A DNA stretch of 64,000 nt from contig NZ_SBIU01000008.1 of assembly GCF_004765805.1 (NCBI RefSeq), forward strand, positions 59,635-123,634. Reading direction: 5' to 3'. Made by a program: the position numbers and the translations under genes. This document shows, in pieces, positions 33,504 through 43,229 of the stretch. The notes under the pieces were generated by a model. It did not search any database. It saw only the letters and a list, made by a program, of their open reading frames with translations, and was not told where the DNA came from. This DNA comes from Halorussus halobius. GTDB taxonomy: Archaea > Halobacteriota > Halobacteria > Halobacteriales > Haladaptataceae. How positions within the stretch are numbered: the stretch's first letter is position 1; every line of letters begins with the position of its first letter.

Positions 33504-35764
33504 AGCTCACCGTCAAGCCGTTGAAGCAGAAGGACGCCGGTCGCGGACTGGCCGCCATCGATCGCCAGTCCATGCACGAACTCGGCGTCGAGAACGGTGA
33601 CTACGTGGTCATCGAGGGGAACAATCAGGGCCGAGCGGTCGCCCGCGTGTGGCCCGGCTACCCCGAGGACGAGGGACGCGGGGTCGTCCGAATCGACGGC
33701 CAGCTCCGCCAGGAGGCGGGCGTCGGCATCGACGACAGGGTCACCATCGAGCCCGCCGACGTCAAGCCCGCCAGCTCGGTCACCATCGCGCTCCCGCAGA
33801 ACCTCCAGATTCGGGGCGACATCACGCCCCACGTCCGGGACAAGCTCAGCGGACAGGCCATCACGAAGGGGCAAAACGTGCCCTTCGGCTTCGGCCTGAT
33901 GGGGATGCGCTCGGGCCAGTCCATCCCGCTCAAAGTCGCCAGCACCGACCCGGAGGGGACGGTCGTGGTGACCGACTCCACCGAGATAAACGTCAGCGAG
34001 CGCGCCGCCGAGGAGATCGCACAGGGCGGCGCGAGCGGGGGCGAGGCCACGCCCAACGTCACCTACGAGGACATCGGCGGGCTGGAGGGCGAACTCGAAC
34101 AGGTCCGGGAGATGATAGAGCTCCCGATGCGCCACCCCGAACTGTTCAACCGGCTGGGCATCGAGCCGCCCAAGGGCGTGTTGCTCCACGGCCCGCCGGG
34201 CACGGGTAAGACCCTGATGGCCAAGGCCGTCGCCAACGAGATCGACGCCCACTTCCAGACCATCTCGGGCCCCGAGATCATGTCGAAGTACTACGGGGAG
34301 TCCGAGGAGAAGCTCCGGGAGGTCTTCGACGAGGCCACCGAGAACGCCCCGGCCATCGTGTTCATCGACGAACTCGACTCCATCGCGCCCAAGCGCGAGG
34401 AGGCCGGCGGCGACGTCGAGCGCCGCGTCGTGGCGCAACTGCTCAGCCTGATGGACGGGCTCGAATCCCGGGGCGAGGTGACGGTCATCGCCGCGACCAA
34501 CCGCGTCGACGCCATCGACCCCGCGCTCCGCCGGCCCGGCCGGTTCGACCGCGAGATCGACATCGGCGTCCCCGACCGCGACGGCCGCCTCGAAATCATG
34601 CAGGTCCACACGCGGGGCATGCCGATGGCCGACGGCATCGACCTCGAAGAGTACGCCGACAGCACCCACGGGTTCGTGGGTGCCGACCTCGAATCGCTGG
34701 CCAAGGAGTCGGCGATGAACGCCCTGCGGCGCATCCGGCCCCAGATAGACCTCGAATCCGACGAGATTCCGGCCGACGTGCTCGACTCCTTGCAGGTCAC
34801 CGAGCGCGACTTCAAGGAGGCGCTCAAGGGCATCGAGCCCTCCGCGCTCCGCGAGGTGTTCGTCGAGGTCCCCGACGTGACGTGGGACCGGGTCGGCGGG
34901 CTCGAGGATACCAAAGAGCGGCTGCGCGAGACCATCCAGTGGCCGCTCGACTACCCCGAGGTGTTCGACGCGCTCGACATGCAGGCCGCCAAGGGCGTGT
35001 TGCTGTACGGCCCGCCCGGCACGGGCAAGACCCTGATGGCCAAGGCCGTCGCCAACGAGAGCGACAGCAACTTCATCTCGATCAAGGGTCCCGAGCTCCT
35101 CAGCAAGTGGGTCGGCGAGTCCGAGAAGGGCGTCCGCGAGGTGTTCAGCAAGGCCCGGGAGAACGCCCCGACCGTGGTGTTCTTCGACGAGATAGACTCC
35201 ATCGCGGGCGAGCGCGGTCGCGGCTCCGGCGGCGGGTCGGAGGTCGGCGAGCGCGTGGTCTCCCAGCTGCTGACGGAACTCGACGGGCTCGAAGAGCTCG
35301 AAGACGTCGTGGTCGTGGCCACCTCGAACCGGCCCGACCTCATCGACAGCGCACTCCTGCGGCCCGGCCGGCTGGACCGTCACGTCCACGTGCCCGTGCC
35401 CGACGAGGACGCGCGCAAGGCCATCTTCGAGGTCCACACCCGCGACAAGCCTCTGGCCGACGACGTGGACCTCGACTGGCTCGCCGGCGAGACGGAGGGC
35501 TACGTCGGTGCCGACGTCGAGGCGGTCGCCCGCGAGGCGTCGATGGCCGCCAGCCGGGAGTTCATCACCAGCGTCGACCCCGAGGACATCGGCGAGAGCG
35601 TCGGCAACGTCCGCATCAGCAGGGAGCACTTCGAGCAGGCGCTCGACGAGGTCGTCCCGAGCGTCGACCAGGAGACCATCGAGCACTACGAGGAGATCGA
35701 AGAGCAGTTCGACACGACCGACCCCGAGTCGGAGGGCGAGCAGCTGGGCCGGACGTTCCAGTAG
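33500..35764 (+). CDS. cdc48: CDC48/VAT AAA+ ATPase
   Basis: A 754-residue archaeal p97 homologue that unfolds proteins, probably delivering them to the proteasome. Domains run N (double-psi barrel and four-stranded domain, residues 1 to about 185), D1 with Walker A GPPGTGKT at 231-238 and Walker B FIDELDSI, and D2 with Walker A at 504-511 and Walker B FFDEIDSI. The second-region-of-homology arginines (RRPGRFDR and RPGRLDRH) are present in both rings. The C-terminus ends in an acidic tail without the HbYX motif (ends LGRTFQ). It is co-transcribed with the small Hsp20-like gene. Confidence 0.96.
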   Translation: MKLTVKPLKQKDAGRGLAAIDRQSMHELGVENGDYVVIEGNNQGRAVARVWPGYPEDEGRGVVRIDGQLRQEAGVGIDDRVTIEPADVKPASSVTIALPQNLQIRGDITPHVRDKLSGQAITKGQNVPFGFGLMGMRSGQSIPLKVASTDPEGTVVVTDSTEINVSERAAEEIAQGGASGGEATPNVTYEDIGGLEGELEQVREMIELPMRHPELFNRLGIEPPKGVLLHGPPGTGKTLMAKAVANEIDAHFQTISGPEIMSKYYGESEEKLREVFDEATENAPAIVFIDELDSIAPKREEAGGDVERRVVAQLLSLMDGLESRGEVTVIAATNRVDAIDPALRRPGRFDREIDIGVPDRDGRLEIMQVHTRGMPMADGIDLEEYADSTHGFVGADLESLAKESAMNALRRIRPQIDLESDEIPADVLDSLQVTERDFKEALKGIEPSALREVFVEVPDVTWDRVGGLEDTKERLRETIQWPLDYPEVFDALDMQAAKGVLLYGPPGTGKTLMAKAVANESDSNFISIKGPELLSKWVGESEKGVREVFSKARENAPTVVFFDEIDSIAGERGRGSGGGSEVGERVVSQLLTELDGLEELEDVVVVATSNRPDLIDSALLRPGRLDRHVHVPVPDEDARKAIFEVHTRDKPLADDVDLDWLAGETEGYVGADVEAVAREASMAASREFITSVDPEDIGESVGNVRISREHFEQALDEVVPSVDQETIEHYEEIEEQFDTTDPESEGEQLGRTFQ

Positions 35765-35867
35765 AACCGTTTGCTGCGGGCGGCCCACGAACGCACCACC
35801 CTCACAGAGCGGTCGTGAAACACACGGGGCTCCGCCCGCCGGTCGCTTCGCTCCGGACGTCGCTTGG

Positions 35868-35912
35868 CCCGCTCGCTCGCCGCTGCGCGCTGCGTAGCGG
35901 CGAGCGAGCGGG
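35868..35912. terminator. strong hairpin between cdc48 and gins
   Basis: CCCGCTCGCTCGCCGCT (35868-35884) and AGCGGCGAGCGAGCGGG (35896-35912) are perfectly complementary 17-bp arms around an 11-nt loop, placed in the 220-bp gap between two convergent genes. There is no T run, so it may end or protect both transcripts rather than act as a classical terminator. Confidence 0.45.
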
Positions 35913-35985
35913 AATCGCGGTGTACTCCGATTGAACGTCCCACCGAGCGCTACCGCTCGATTTTTCCGAACCCGACCCCCAGTCG

Positions 35986-36897
35986 CTACTCCAGCTTCTC
36001 GGCCGCGCCCCGTTCGACCAGCGGCTCGGCGTTCGCCGCCGGCAGGGTCACGACGTCCTCGCTGGCGAGGTCGTAGGTGCGCTCGTCCACGCCGAATATC
36101 TCGCCCACGTCGTCTGTGACCCGGACGGTCGTGCGCTCGGCGAGGCCGGCGAGCGGGTCGGTCGCGTCGGCCGCGTCGTCGGCTCCTGCGCCGGCCGACG
36201 GCGCGACCTCCTCGCCCGAGTCCGCCCCGTCGCCGGCCGGGGAACCGTCGGCCGCCCCGTCACCGACGACCGCGCCGGCCTCCGCGCTCGGGCGCGCCGA
36301 CTCGGACGCGCCAGTCGCGTTCGAGGCCGCCGCCCCGGCCGAGTCGGAGCCGACCGGCGGCCCGTCGCCGCCCATCACGTCCGCCGGGCTCACGTCCGGC
36401 GCGCCCGCGTCCTCGGTGGCGGGCGGGCTCCCGGCGTCGCCCGCCGCCGGAGCGGTTCGGGCGTCACCGCTCGCCGGGTCGGTCGTCGCGGTGGCTTCCG
36501 AGCGCTCGTCCCCTTCGAGCACGTCGAGGACCGACTGCTTGTTGGCGTCTATCCGCGCGACCAGCTCGTCGAACAGCTCGCGCTCCTCGGCCGTCAGCCC
36601 ATCCGGGTCGCCCCCGAGGTCCATCGCGGCGAGGCTGGCGCGCTTGACCACCTTGCCGACCCGGCGCTCGTAGAGACCCTCGGCTACCGCCTCGGCGGTC
36701 TCTATCTCGTCGGTGAGCCGACGAACCTCCGGGTCGTCGATGGCCCGGCCGGCCGCGCGGTCTATCGCGCGGTCGCGGCGCTCGCGCAGGTCGGCCACGT
36801 AGTCGGCCACGTCGGCGTAGAACGACTCCCGCAGGTGCTGGAGGCTGTCCTTCGAGCGCTCCTTGCTCTGTACCGTGCGGAGTTCGTCCAAGTCCAT
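35986..36897 (-). CDS. gins: GINS complex protein
   Basis: A 303-residue archaeal GINS subunit, part of the CMG replicative helicase with MCM and GAN/RecJ. The N-terminal helical A domain (residues 1 to about 125; MDLDELRTVQSKERSKDSLQ...YADVADYVADLR) and the C-terminal B domain (about 245-303; TTVRVTDDVGEIFGVDERTY) are separated by about 110 residues of Ala/Gly/Ser/Asp-rich linker, much longer than in most archaeal Gins51 proteins. It lies 10 nt downstream of priS on the same strand, the usual archaeal replication pairing. Confidence 0.92.
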   Translation of the reverse strand: MDLDELRTVQSKERSKDSLQHLRESFYADVADYVADLRERRDRAIDRAAGRAIDDPEVRRLTDEIETAEAVAEGLYERRVGKVVKRASLAAMDLGGDPDGLTAEERELFDELVARIDANKQSVLDVLEGDERSEATATTDPASGDARTAPAAGDAGSPPATEDAGAPDVSPADVMGGDGPPVGSDSAGAAASNATGASESARPSAEAGAVVGDGAADGSPAGDGADSGEEVAPSAGAGADDAADATDPLAGLAERTTVRVTDDVGEIFGVDERTYDLASEDVVTLPAANAEPLVERGAAEKLE

Positions 36898-36907
36898 GGT
36901 TTGTGGG

Positions 36908-38110
36908 TCACTCGCGTCCCTTCTCGGCCCGCCCGCTCGCCATCAGGAACACGGCGACGTATTCCGGAACCGATACGTCACCCTCCGGGAGCGTAAAGCT
37001 TTCGTCGCGAAGCGCGACCGACCCGGGGTCGGTTACCTCGACCGCCACGTCGTGACCGACGAACGTGTCGGCGACCGCGTCGACGAGCGGGTCGAACGAG
37101 TCGACGTCGTCGAGGGGAACGCGGGTGACCTCCAGCCCGGTCCCGCCGTGGAGGCTGCCCGGCAGCCGGATGAGCCGCCGGAGGTCGGTGGTGACCGGTT
37201 CGTCGATGGCGGCCGACTCGTCGGCCACGACCCGCTCGGTCGTCACCGTCGCGAGCTGGCGGATGCCCGGCCCGCCCCGTTCGAGGTTGCCGGCCGCCAG
37301 CGTCTCGTAGTCGTCCGAGACCGCACCGAGGATGGTGGTCGCCCGGCTCTCGCCGATGCGGTCGAACTCCTGCAATCGGTCGAGCGCCTCCTCCTCGGGC
37401 AGTTCGAGCAGCTCGTCGGCCAGCGCCAGCATCGCGCGGTGGACCCGGCGACCCCACCCGCCGTCGGTGTCGAGCACGCGCCGGGTCGCGGTGGTGCCCA
37501 TCTCCGTGCGCTGGAGGGCGTCGAGTTCGACCCCCTCGCCCCGGACGTAGTCGACGATCTCCCGGCGGGCGTCCCGACCGAGGTCGCCGACGCCCTCGTC
37601 GCGGACGTGAACGTGGTAGCCCCGGCCGCCCGAGAAGACGGCGGTGAGGTCCTCGAACCCGAAGTCGCTCGTGAGGAAGTCGAGCAGGTCCCGAAGTTCC
37701 GCCTTCCCGCGGGCCAGCATCTCGCCGTAGGCGTCGCGCTGGGGGTCGACCCCCGACAGGTGGTCGGCGTCGATGTCGAACACGAGGTCCGACTCGCGCC
37801 ACCCCTTCGCGTCCATGTCGTCCGCGCCGGGGTCGTCGTAGCGTCCGGCCGAGAAGTAGACGTGGCGCGGACGCTCGCGCCGGAGGAAATCGCCCACCTC
37901 GCCCAGTTCCAGCAGCGACTGGTGGCGGACCATCCGGGTAGAGCCGTCGGTCCACGGGATGTACCCCCACTCGCGCGCGTCGGCCTCGGGCGGAAGCGGG
38001 AGGTCGGCCCGGCGTTCCCGGGTCGAGTCGCCGGACCCGGCGTCCCGCGTCTCCCGCCGGTAGTGGTCGCGGAACCGGCCCCGGAGGTACGCTCGGGTTC
38101 GCTCTTCCAT
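36908..38110 (-). CDS. priS: DNA primase small (catalytic) subunit
   Basis: Synthesises RNA primers with PriL. The 400-residue product starts at MEERTRAYLRGRF; the catalytic acidic pair is in LVFDIDADHL (DxD), the SGGRGYHVHVRDE motif supplies the active-site His/Arg, and a late LIRLPGSLHGGTGL matches the conserved primase C-terminal patch. The upstream ATG at 38194 is rejected because its extra sequence is Arg-rich and lies across the intergenic region. It is followed closely by gins, linking primase and helicase accessory subunits. Confidence 0.95.
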   Translation of the reverse strand: MEERTRAYLRGRFRDHYRRETRDAGSGDSTRERRADLPLPPEADAREWGYIPWTDGSTRMVRHQSLLELGEVGDFLRRERPRHVYFSAGRYDDPGADDMDAKGWRESDLVFDIDADHLSGVDPQRDAYGEMLARGKAELRDLLDFLTSDFGFEDLTAVFSGGRGYHVHVRDEGVGDLGRDARREIVDYVRGEGVELDALQRTEMGTTATRRVLDTDGGWGRRVHRAMLALADELLELPEEEALDRLQEFDRIGESRATTILGAVSDDYETLAAGNLERGGPGIRQLATVTTERVVADESAAIDEPVTTDLRRLIRLPGSLHGGTGLEVTRVPLDDVDSFDPLVDAVADTFVGHDVAVEVTDPGSVALRDESFTLPEGDVSVPEYVAVFLMASGRAEKGRE

Positions 38111-38232
38111 CGCCTCGAACTGACGCGGCCGCAGGGATAAATCGTTGTTGGAACCGCGCCCGTCCGTCTCGCGGCGTCGACCGGGACCGGCCATCCGACC
38201 TTTTTTCGCGGTCCGAACCCAACTCCGTCAGC

Positions 38233-38664
38233 ATGACCGACGCGACCGACGCGCTCGAACCGGGCGAGACCGTCCGCGAGCGACTCGCCCTCCGGACCGG
38301 CGGGTCGGTGACCGTGACCGACGACCGACTGCTCGTGGCCGCCGACGGGGACCTCACGCGAATCGCACTCGAGGAGGTGGCCGAAGTCACGGTCGAGGAG
38401 TTCGACCACTGGCTCGGCGTGCTGAGCGTCGCGCTCGTCGGATACGGCCTCTACTCGGTCTCCCGAAACGTCGCGCTGGGACTCGCGTTCGTCGCGGTCG
38501 GCGCTGGGGGTTGCTACTGGACCTACCGGAAGCGCGGGAAGGCCCGCATCGAGGTGGCCGGACGCTCGCGACCAATCTCGGTGTTCCCGACCGAGACGGA
38601 CGCGCTCGTCGCCGCGCTGGACCCGGCGATGGCTGCGGACGGCGACGCTTCGGGCGACGCGTAA
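38233..38664 (+). CDS. hypothetical membrane protein with PH-like fold
   Basis: A 143-residue protein. The N-terminal strands (ERLALRTGGSVTVTDDRLLV, then LEEVAEVTVEEFDHW) resemble a bacterial PH-like (bPH) domain. They are interrupted by two hydrophobic helices (about 63-80 and 83-97) and continue with RKRGKARIEVAGRSRPISVF. It is probably anchored in the membrane with the PH-like part in the cytoplasm. Function unknown; no operon. Confidence 0.7.
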   Translation: MTDATDALEPGETVRERLALRTGGSVTVTDDRLLVAADGDLTRIALEEVAEVTVEEFDHWLGVLSVALVGYGLYSVSRNVALGLAFVAVGAGGCYWTYRKRGKARIEVAGRSRPISVFPTETDALVAALDPAMAADGDASGDA

Positions 38665-38748
38665 TCCCGCCCGAGCGTGGGCAGTACCGGGCTCGACAGC
38701 GTCCCAATCGACTCGGTCCGCGAGCGAGAATCGACCGCAATCCGGCTC

Positions 38749-40401
38749 CTACTTCACTTCCCGCTTCCGACGGACGACTGCCGCACCGACGAGCGCCGCG
38801 CTCAACCCGACGAAGACGAACGGCACGCCGGCGTCGAGACTGCCGGCGGTCGTGCCAAGGAAGTCGACCGGCTCCCCGCCGTTCAGCGGTCCGACGTACC
38901 ACAGCATCAGGTACGACACCTCGAACAGCCACGACGACCGGCTCCACATCCCCGCCGCGACCGCCAGCGACGGCGCGAACAGCGCGCCGCTCGCGAGGCC
39001 GAGCAACGCGGTCACCTGCCCCGTCCCGGCGAACAACGCCACGAGACCGCTACTGACGCCGACGGCCACGACGACGCCCGCGACCCACTCGGCGAGGAGC
39101 TGTCTGACCGGATAGCTCGACGAGAGCACGAGGTCGGTCGTCCGATGCTTGACCGCCCGCGTCCCGAGGTCCGACCAGACGAACACCGGCCAGACGAACG
39201 CCAGCGGGACCAACAGCCCGCGAGCGACGTCGGGCACGCCGCTCGACGAGCCGGCGTTCGCGAGCAGTCCGACCGGGGCAACGACCAGCGCGAGGACGCC
39301 GGCGTACCACCACCAGCGCCGGCCCCGGACCGCGAGGCGAAGCTCCGCCGTCGCGAGTCGCCGAAATCCGCCGGCATTCCTGTTGTCGACCCGCGTCAGC
39401 GACAGCGAGTCGACCGACGGGGCGTCGCTCGGCTCGGCGGTCGACTCGTCGCCGCGCCCGAACGCAGGTAACAGGGCCGTCACTCGCGACCAGCGGCCGG
39501 ATTCGCTCGACTCGGTCCGCGACCGGGGTCGCTCCAACGGTATCGCGGCCGCAAGCAGGACGGCGACTGCGGGCACCGCGAGCGCCGCCCGCTGGACGTA
39601 TATCCACAGCGGCCACGCCCGTCCGTCGTAGCGGAAGGTCAGTTCGTCGCCGGTCAGCGTCCCGAACGACGGGAGCACCCCCGCCGCGTCGGGAGCCGCC
39701 TGGAAGAGTGCGTCCGCAGTCAGCGCGTAGACGGCGAGGTGCCCCACGACGTCGGCCGCTCGGACCGCCGCCGGTAGTTCGCTCGGGAGCTGCCCCTCGG
39801 CGGCGGCGATTCCGGCGAGCGCGAACGTCGCGAGGAAGAAGTACCCGACGTTCCCGAGCGTTCCGTCCAGCCGGCCGACGCTCTCGAACAACAGCGCGAC
39901 CGCTCCGACGAGCGCGGCCAGCGGAAGCCCCAGCGCGAGTATCGGGCCGACCAACGCGAGCGGTTTCGTCGGCCCGACTCCGTGGACGACGTGGTTGACG
40001 ACCGTGGCGAAGCCGAGCGCGAGCAGGACGACCGCGCCGAGTCCGACGTTGCTCAGCCACTTTCCGACGAGATAGGCTCGGTCGGATATCGTGGTGCTCG
40101 CGGTCAACTGGTCGACGCCGTGGTGGCTGTCGCGGGCGACCGCTCCCTTCATCAGATAGAACCCGGCGAACAGCATCACCATCGAGGCGGTCATCCCCGC
40201 CTTCAGCCCGACGAGCGGTGCCGTGTCGACGCCGTGGACGTTCGTGAGCGAGTCGCCGTCGCTCAGCTGGTAGGCGAGTTCGATCTGGCCGACGTTGACC
40301 AGATAACCCAGATACGCCACGACCGCGAGTACCACGAGTAGCCGTCGCGAGCGCACTCGCTGGAGGAAGTCCGCTCGTGCGACGTGGTAGGTTCGGCGCA
40401 C
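38749..40401 (-). CDS. ABC-2 type exporter permease
   Basis: A 550-residue permease. A cytoplasmic start RRTYHVARADFLQRVRSRR, about six helices, a soluble acidic segment (about 320-370), and a second set of helices form a fused double-length ABC-2 permease. The motif DSHHGVDQLTASTTISDRAYL is typical of the group. With the ATPase gene 1 nt upstream it makes a complete exporter. The substrate is unknown; haloarchaeal members are often annotated as drug, lipid or copper (NosY-like) exporters, without proof. Confidence 0.85.
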   Translation of the reverse strand: MRRTYHVARADFLQRVRSRRLLVVLAVVAYLGYLVNVGQIELAYQLSDGDSLTNVHGVDTAPLVGLKAGMTASMVMLFAGFYLMKGAVARDSHHGVDQLTASTTISDRAYLVGKWLSNVGLGAVVLLALGFATVVNHVVHGVGPTKPLALVGPILALGLPLAALVGAVALLFESVGRLDGTLGNVGYFFLATFALAGIAAAEGQLPSELPAAVRAADVVGHLAVYALTADALFQAAPDAAGVLPSFGTLTGDELTFRYDGRAWPLWIYVQRAALAVPAVAVLLAAAIPLERPRSRTESSESGRWSRVTALLPAFGRGDESTAEPSDAPSVDSLSLTRVDNRNAGGFRRLATAELRLAVRGRRWWWYAGVLALVVAPVGLLANAGSSSGVPDVARGLLVPLAFVWPVFVWSDLGTRAVKHRTTDLVLSSSYPVRQLLAEWVAGVVVAVGVSSGLVALFAGTGQVTALLGLASGALFAPSLAVAAGMWSRSSWLFEVSYLMLWYVGPLNGGEPVDFLGTTAGSLDAGVPFVFVGLSAALVGAAVVRRKREVK

Positions 40402-40402
40402 G

Positions 40403-41278
40403 TCACACCCCGCTCGGTTGGTCGACCGTGTCGAGGTACGCGTCTTCGAGCGTCGCCGAGACCGGCTCGGCGTCCTCGACGGGTCGCTCGTCCGCGAGCA
40501 GTCGGACGCTGACCCCGTCCGAGCGCTGGACGGTACTGCACACCTGATACTGCTCGCGAAGTTCGGTGAGGTCCGAAGGGGTCACGAGACACTCGTACAC
40601 CGTCCCCGAGACCCGGTCGACGAGCGTTTCGACCGATTCGTGTGCGACCACCCGCCCGTCGTCGAGGATGGCGATCTCGTTCGCGGTCGCCTCGACGTCC
40701 GGGACGATGTGGGTCGAGAGGACGACGACCCGGTCGCTCGCGGTGTTCGTCAGCGCACTCCGCAACCGGACGCGCTCCTCGGGGTCCAACCCCACCGTGG
40801 GTTCGTCGACCACGAGGAGGTCCGGGTCGTTGAGCAGCGCCTGCGCGATGCCGACCCGCTGTCGCATCCCGCCCGAGAAGGTCTTTATCTTGCGGTCTCT
40901 GACGTGAACGAGGTTGGTCAGCGCGAGCATCTCGTCGATGCGGGCGCTGGTCGTCTCGGCGTCGAGGCCGCGCAGAGCGCCGACGTACTCGAGGAACTCC
41001 TCGAGCGTCAGGTTCGGATACGCCCCGAAGTCCTGTGGGAGATACCCCAGCACCGACCGGACGGCATCGGGCGACTCGACGATGTCGGTCCCGTTCCAGT
41101 AGGCCGCTCCGGCCGTCGGTTTCATCACCGTCGAGAGGATTCCCAGCAGCGTCGACTTGCCCGCACCGTTCGGTCCGAGAAGCCCGTGGATTCCCTCGCC
41201 GAGCTCGAGGGTGACGTCGCGGACGCCCCACGTCTCCTCGCCGTACCGCTTCCCGAGGCCCTCCGTGCGGAGTTTCAC
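40403..41278 (-). CDS. ABC transporter ATP-binding protein
   Basis: A 291-residue ABC ATPase of the ABC-2 exporter type. Walker A GPNGAGKST is at 35-43, Q-loop YLPQDFG, signature FSGGMRQRVGIAQAL, Walker B LLVVDEPTVGLDP and H-loop VLSTHIV. A C-terminal extension of about 70 residues (ECLVTPSDLTELREQYQVCS onwards) may contact the permease. It precedes the permease gene with 1 nt between them. AT-rich sequence (TTTATAAGTACC on the minus strand, near 41393-41404) about 120 nt upstream may be the promoter. Confidence 0.92.
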   Translation of the reverse strand: MKLRTEGLGKRYGEETWGVRDVTLELGEGIHGLLGPNGAGKSTLLGILSTVMKPTAGAAYWNGTDIVESPDAVRSVLGYLPQDFGAYPNLTLEEFLEYVGALRGLDAETTSARIDEMLALTNLVHVRDRKIKTFSGGMRQRVGIAQALLNDPDLLVVDEPTVGLDPEERVRLRSALTNTASDRVVVLSTHIVPDVEATANEIAILDDGRVVAHESVETLVDRVSGTVYECLVTPSDLTELREQYQVCSTVQRSDGVSVRLLADERPVEDAEPVSATLEDAYLDTVDQPSGV

Positions 41279-41652
41279 GAGCGCCCACCTCGGAGCCGCG
41301 GGGCGCTCGCGCTCGACGGCGGGCCGATGGGACGTCTATCCGCGGTTCCGGACTGCTCTGGGGCGGGGCGATGGAGGGGTGTCACGATGGGGTACTTATA
41401 AAATACATCTGATAAATATACCGGTTCGTTCATTCACGGTTCGTCACGCTTGCACGAACGACGGGTCGAGCAGTGGGCTGGCTGCCAACCAGCGTGACGC
41501 CCCTCTCACCGCAGCGGGAGCAGAAATTCGGTACTAGAGTTTAACTGCGAAGCCGGGACGAAAGGGAGCCGTGAGCTGAGAACCGCCGCGAGGGGTCGAG
41601 GCGGGAGCGCGGTGCGCCCCTCGCGGTCGACGACGCACGCGCCGCCTGCTCG
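41279..41652. other. 374-bp gap between gatB and the ABC exporter
   Basis: Contains AT-rich promoter-like DNA (41393-41425, TTATAAAATAC and GATAAATATACC), then moderate-GC sequence with CTGGCTGCCAACCAG (a 7-bp inverted repeat at 41476-41490) and GC-rich DNA up to the gatB stop. No gene or RNA is supported. Confidence 0.5.
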
Positions 41653-43143
41653 CTACTCGTCCAGTCGCTCGCGCAGTAGCCCGTTCACCGAGCCGGGGTC
41701 GGCACTCCCGCCGGTCTTGGCCATCACCTGTCCGACGAGGAAGTTGAGCGCGCCGTCCTCGCCGGCGTGGTAGTCCTCGACGGCGTCAGGGTTCTCCTCG
41801 ATGGCCTCGCCGACGGCACCTTCGACCTCGCCCTCGTCGGCCTTCCCCAGCCCCTCGCGCTCGATGACCGTCTCGGGGTCGTCGCCGTCGTCGAGCATCT
41901 CGCGGAGGACGACCTCCTCGGCGTTCTTGGTCGTGATCTCCCCGGTAGCGACCAGTTCGACCAGGTGCTTGAACTCGCCGAGCCGGGCTTCGACGTCGGT
42001 GATCGCCATGTCGCGGTAGTTGAGCTCGCCGAGCAGGTTGTCCGCGACCCACGTCGCGGCGAGGTCTGGGTCGTACTCGGCGGCCACGTCCTCGTAGAAG
42101 TCCGCGACCTGCTTGGTCGAGGTGAGCTTGCTCGCGGCTTCACCGCTCAGACCGTACTCCTCGCGGAACCGCTCGCGGCGGGCGTCGGGCAGTTCCGGAA
42201 TCTCCAACCGCTCCTTCCAGTCGCTGACCCGCAGCGGCGGCAGGTCGGCTTCCCGGAAGTACCGGTAGTCCTTCTCGGCCTCCTTCGAGCGCATCGAGAC
42301 GGTGATGCCGCGGCTCTCGTCCCAGTGGCGGGTCTCCTGGGCGACCTCCCGGCCGCGCTCGACCGCGTTCTTCTGCCGGGTCGCCTCGTAGGAGAGGGCC
42401 TTCTGTGCGCCCTTGTGGCTGGAGATGTTCTTGACCTCGGTCCGGTTCGCGGCTTCGAGCGCCTCCTCGTCGATATCGCCGTTCTCGCCGATGTCGCCGG
42501 CGTCCACGACGCTGAGGTTGGCGTCGATGCGGAGGCTCCCGTCGCGCTGGCTGTCGAACACGCCGAGGTACTCCAGGACCTCTTCGAGTTTCGCGAGAAA
42601 CGCCCGGACCTCGTCGGCACTCCGGAAGTCCGGCTCGGTCACGACCTCCATCAGCGGAACGCCCGCCCGGTTGTAGTCGACCAGCGTGTAATCGGCGGCG
42701 TCGATACTTCCCCCCTCGTGCTGGAGGCTTCCCGGGTCCTCCTCGAGGTGGGCGCGCTGGATGCCCACGGTCCGGCGCTCGCCGTCGACCTCGACGGCGA
42801 GTTCGCCGTCCCGGCAGATGGGTGCGTCGTACTGGGTGATCTGGAACCCCTTGGGGAGGTCCGGGTAGAAGTAGTTCTTCCGGTGGAAGGTCGTCTCCGA
42901 CGGGATGTCGGCGTCGATGGCCTTCCCGACCTTGACGGCGGATTCGACGGCCGCTTCGTTCAGCACGGGGAGCGCACCGGGCAGCCCGAGACACACCGGA
43001 CAGGTGTGGGTGTTCGGCTCGTCGTCGGCCACCTCGGTCGAACACCCGCAGAAGATTTTCGTGTCCGTCTCCAGTTGTACGTGGACCTCCAGTCCTATCA
43101 CGACCGCGAGGTCCGCCCGCTGGGCAGCCTGTGCAGTCATCAC
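41653..43143 (-). CDS. gatB: Asp-tRNA(Asn)/Glu-tRNA(Gln) amidotransferase subunit B
   Basis: The tRNA-binding kinase subunit of GatCAB, which turns mischarged Asp-tRNA(Asn) or Glu-tRNA(Gln) into the amides. The 496-residue product shows GLEVHVQL at the N-terminus, the zinc site with Cys32, Cys34, Cys48 and Cys51 (FCGCS...CPVC), the KNYFYPDLPKGFQITQYD motif and the YatY-type helical tail (about 390-496, ending FLVGQVMAKTGG...LLRERLDE). Subunits A and C are not in the window. It is divergent from the kinase at 43230, with 86 nt between the two starts. Confidence 0.95.
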   Translation of the reverse strand: MMTAQAAQRADLAVVIGLEVHVQLETDTKIFCGCSTEVADDEPNTHTCPVCLGLPGALPVLNEAAVESAVKVGKAIDADIPSETTFHRKNYFYPDLPKGFQITQYDAPICRDGELAVEVDGERRTVGIQRAHLEEDPGSLQHEGGSIDAADYTLVDYNRAGVPLMEVVTEPDFRSADEVRAFLAKLEEVLEYLGVFDSQRDGSLRIDANLSVVDAGDIGENGDIDEEALEAANRTEVKNISSHKGAQKALSYEATRQKNAVERGREVAQETRHWDESRGITVSMRSKEAEKDYRYFREADLPPLRVSDWKERLEIPELPDARRERFREEYGLSGEAASKLTSTKQVADFYEDVAAEYDPDLAATWVADNLLGELNYRDMAITDVEARLGEFKHLVELVATGEITTKNAEEVVLREMLDDGDDPETVIEREGLGKADEGEVEGAVGEAIEENPDAVEDYHAGEDGALNFLVGQVMAKTGGSADPGSVNGLLRERLDE

Positions 43144-43229
43144 GGTCCCGTTGTCGGCGGGGGCGCTAAAGGCTAACGAACGGACGTTCAGCAGGGTTCA
43201 TTACCCCGGGGTGAGCAAGTTCAAGAACC

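Noticed and set aside
32096..35788. A very long open frame (over 1200 codons) antisense to cdc48
   Set aside because: It mirrors the CDC48 gene; its translation is Arg/Val/Leu/Asp noise caused by GC-rich third positions and has no known motif.
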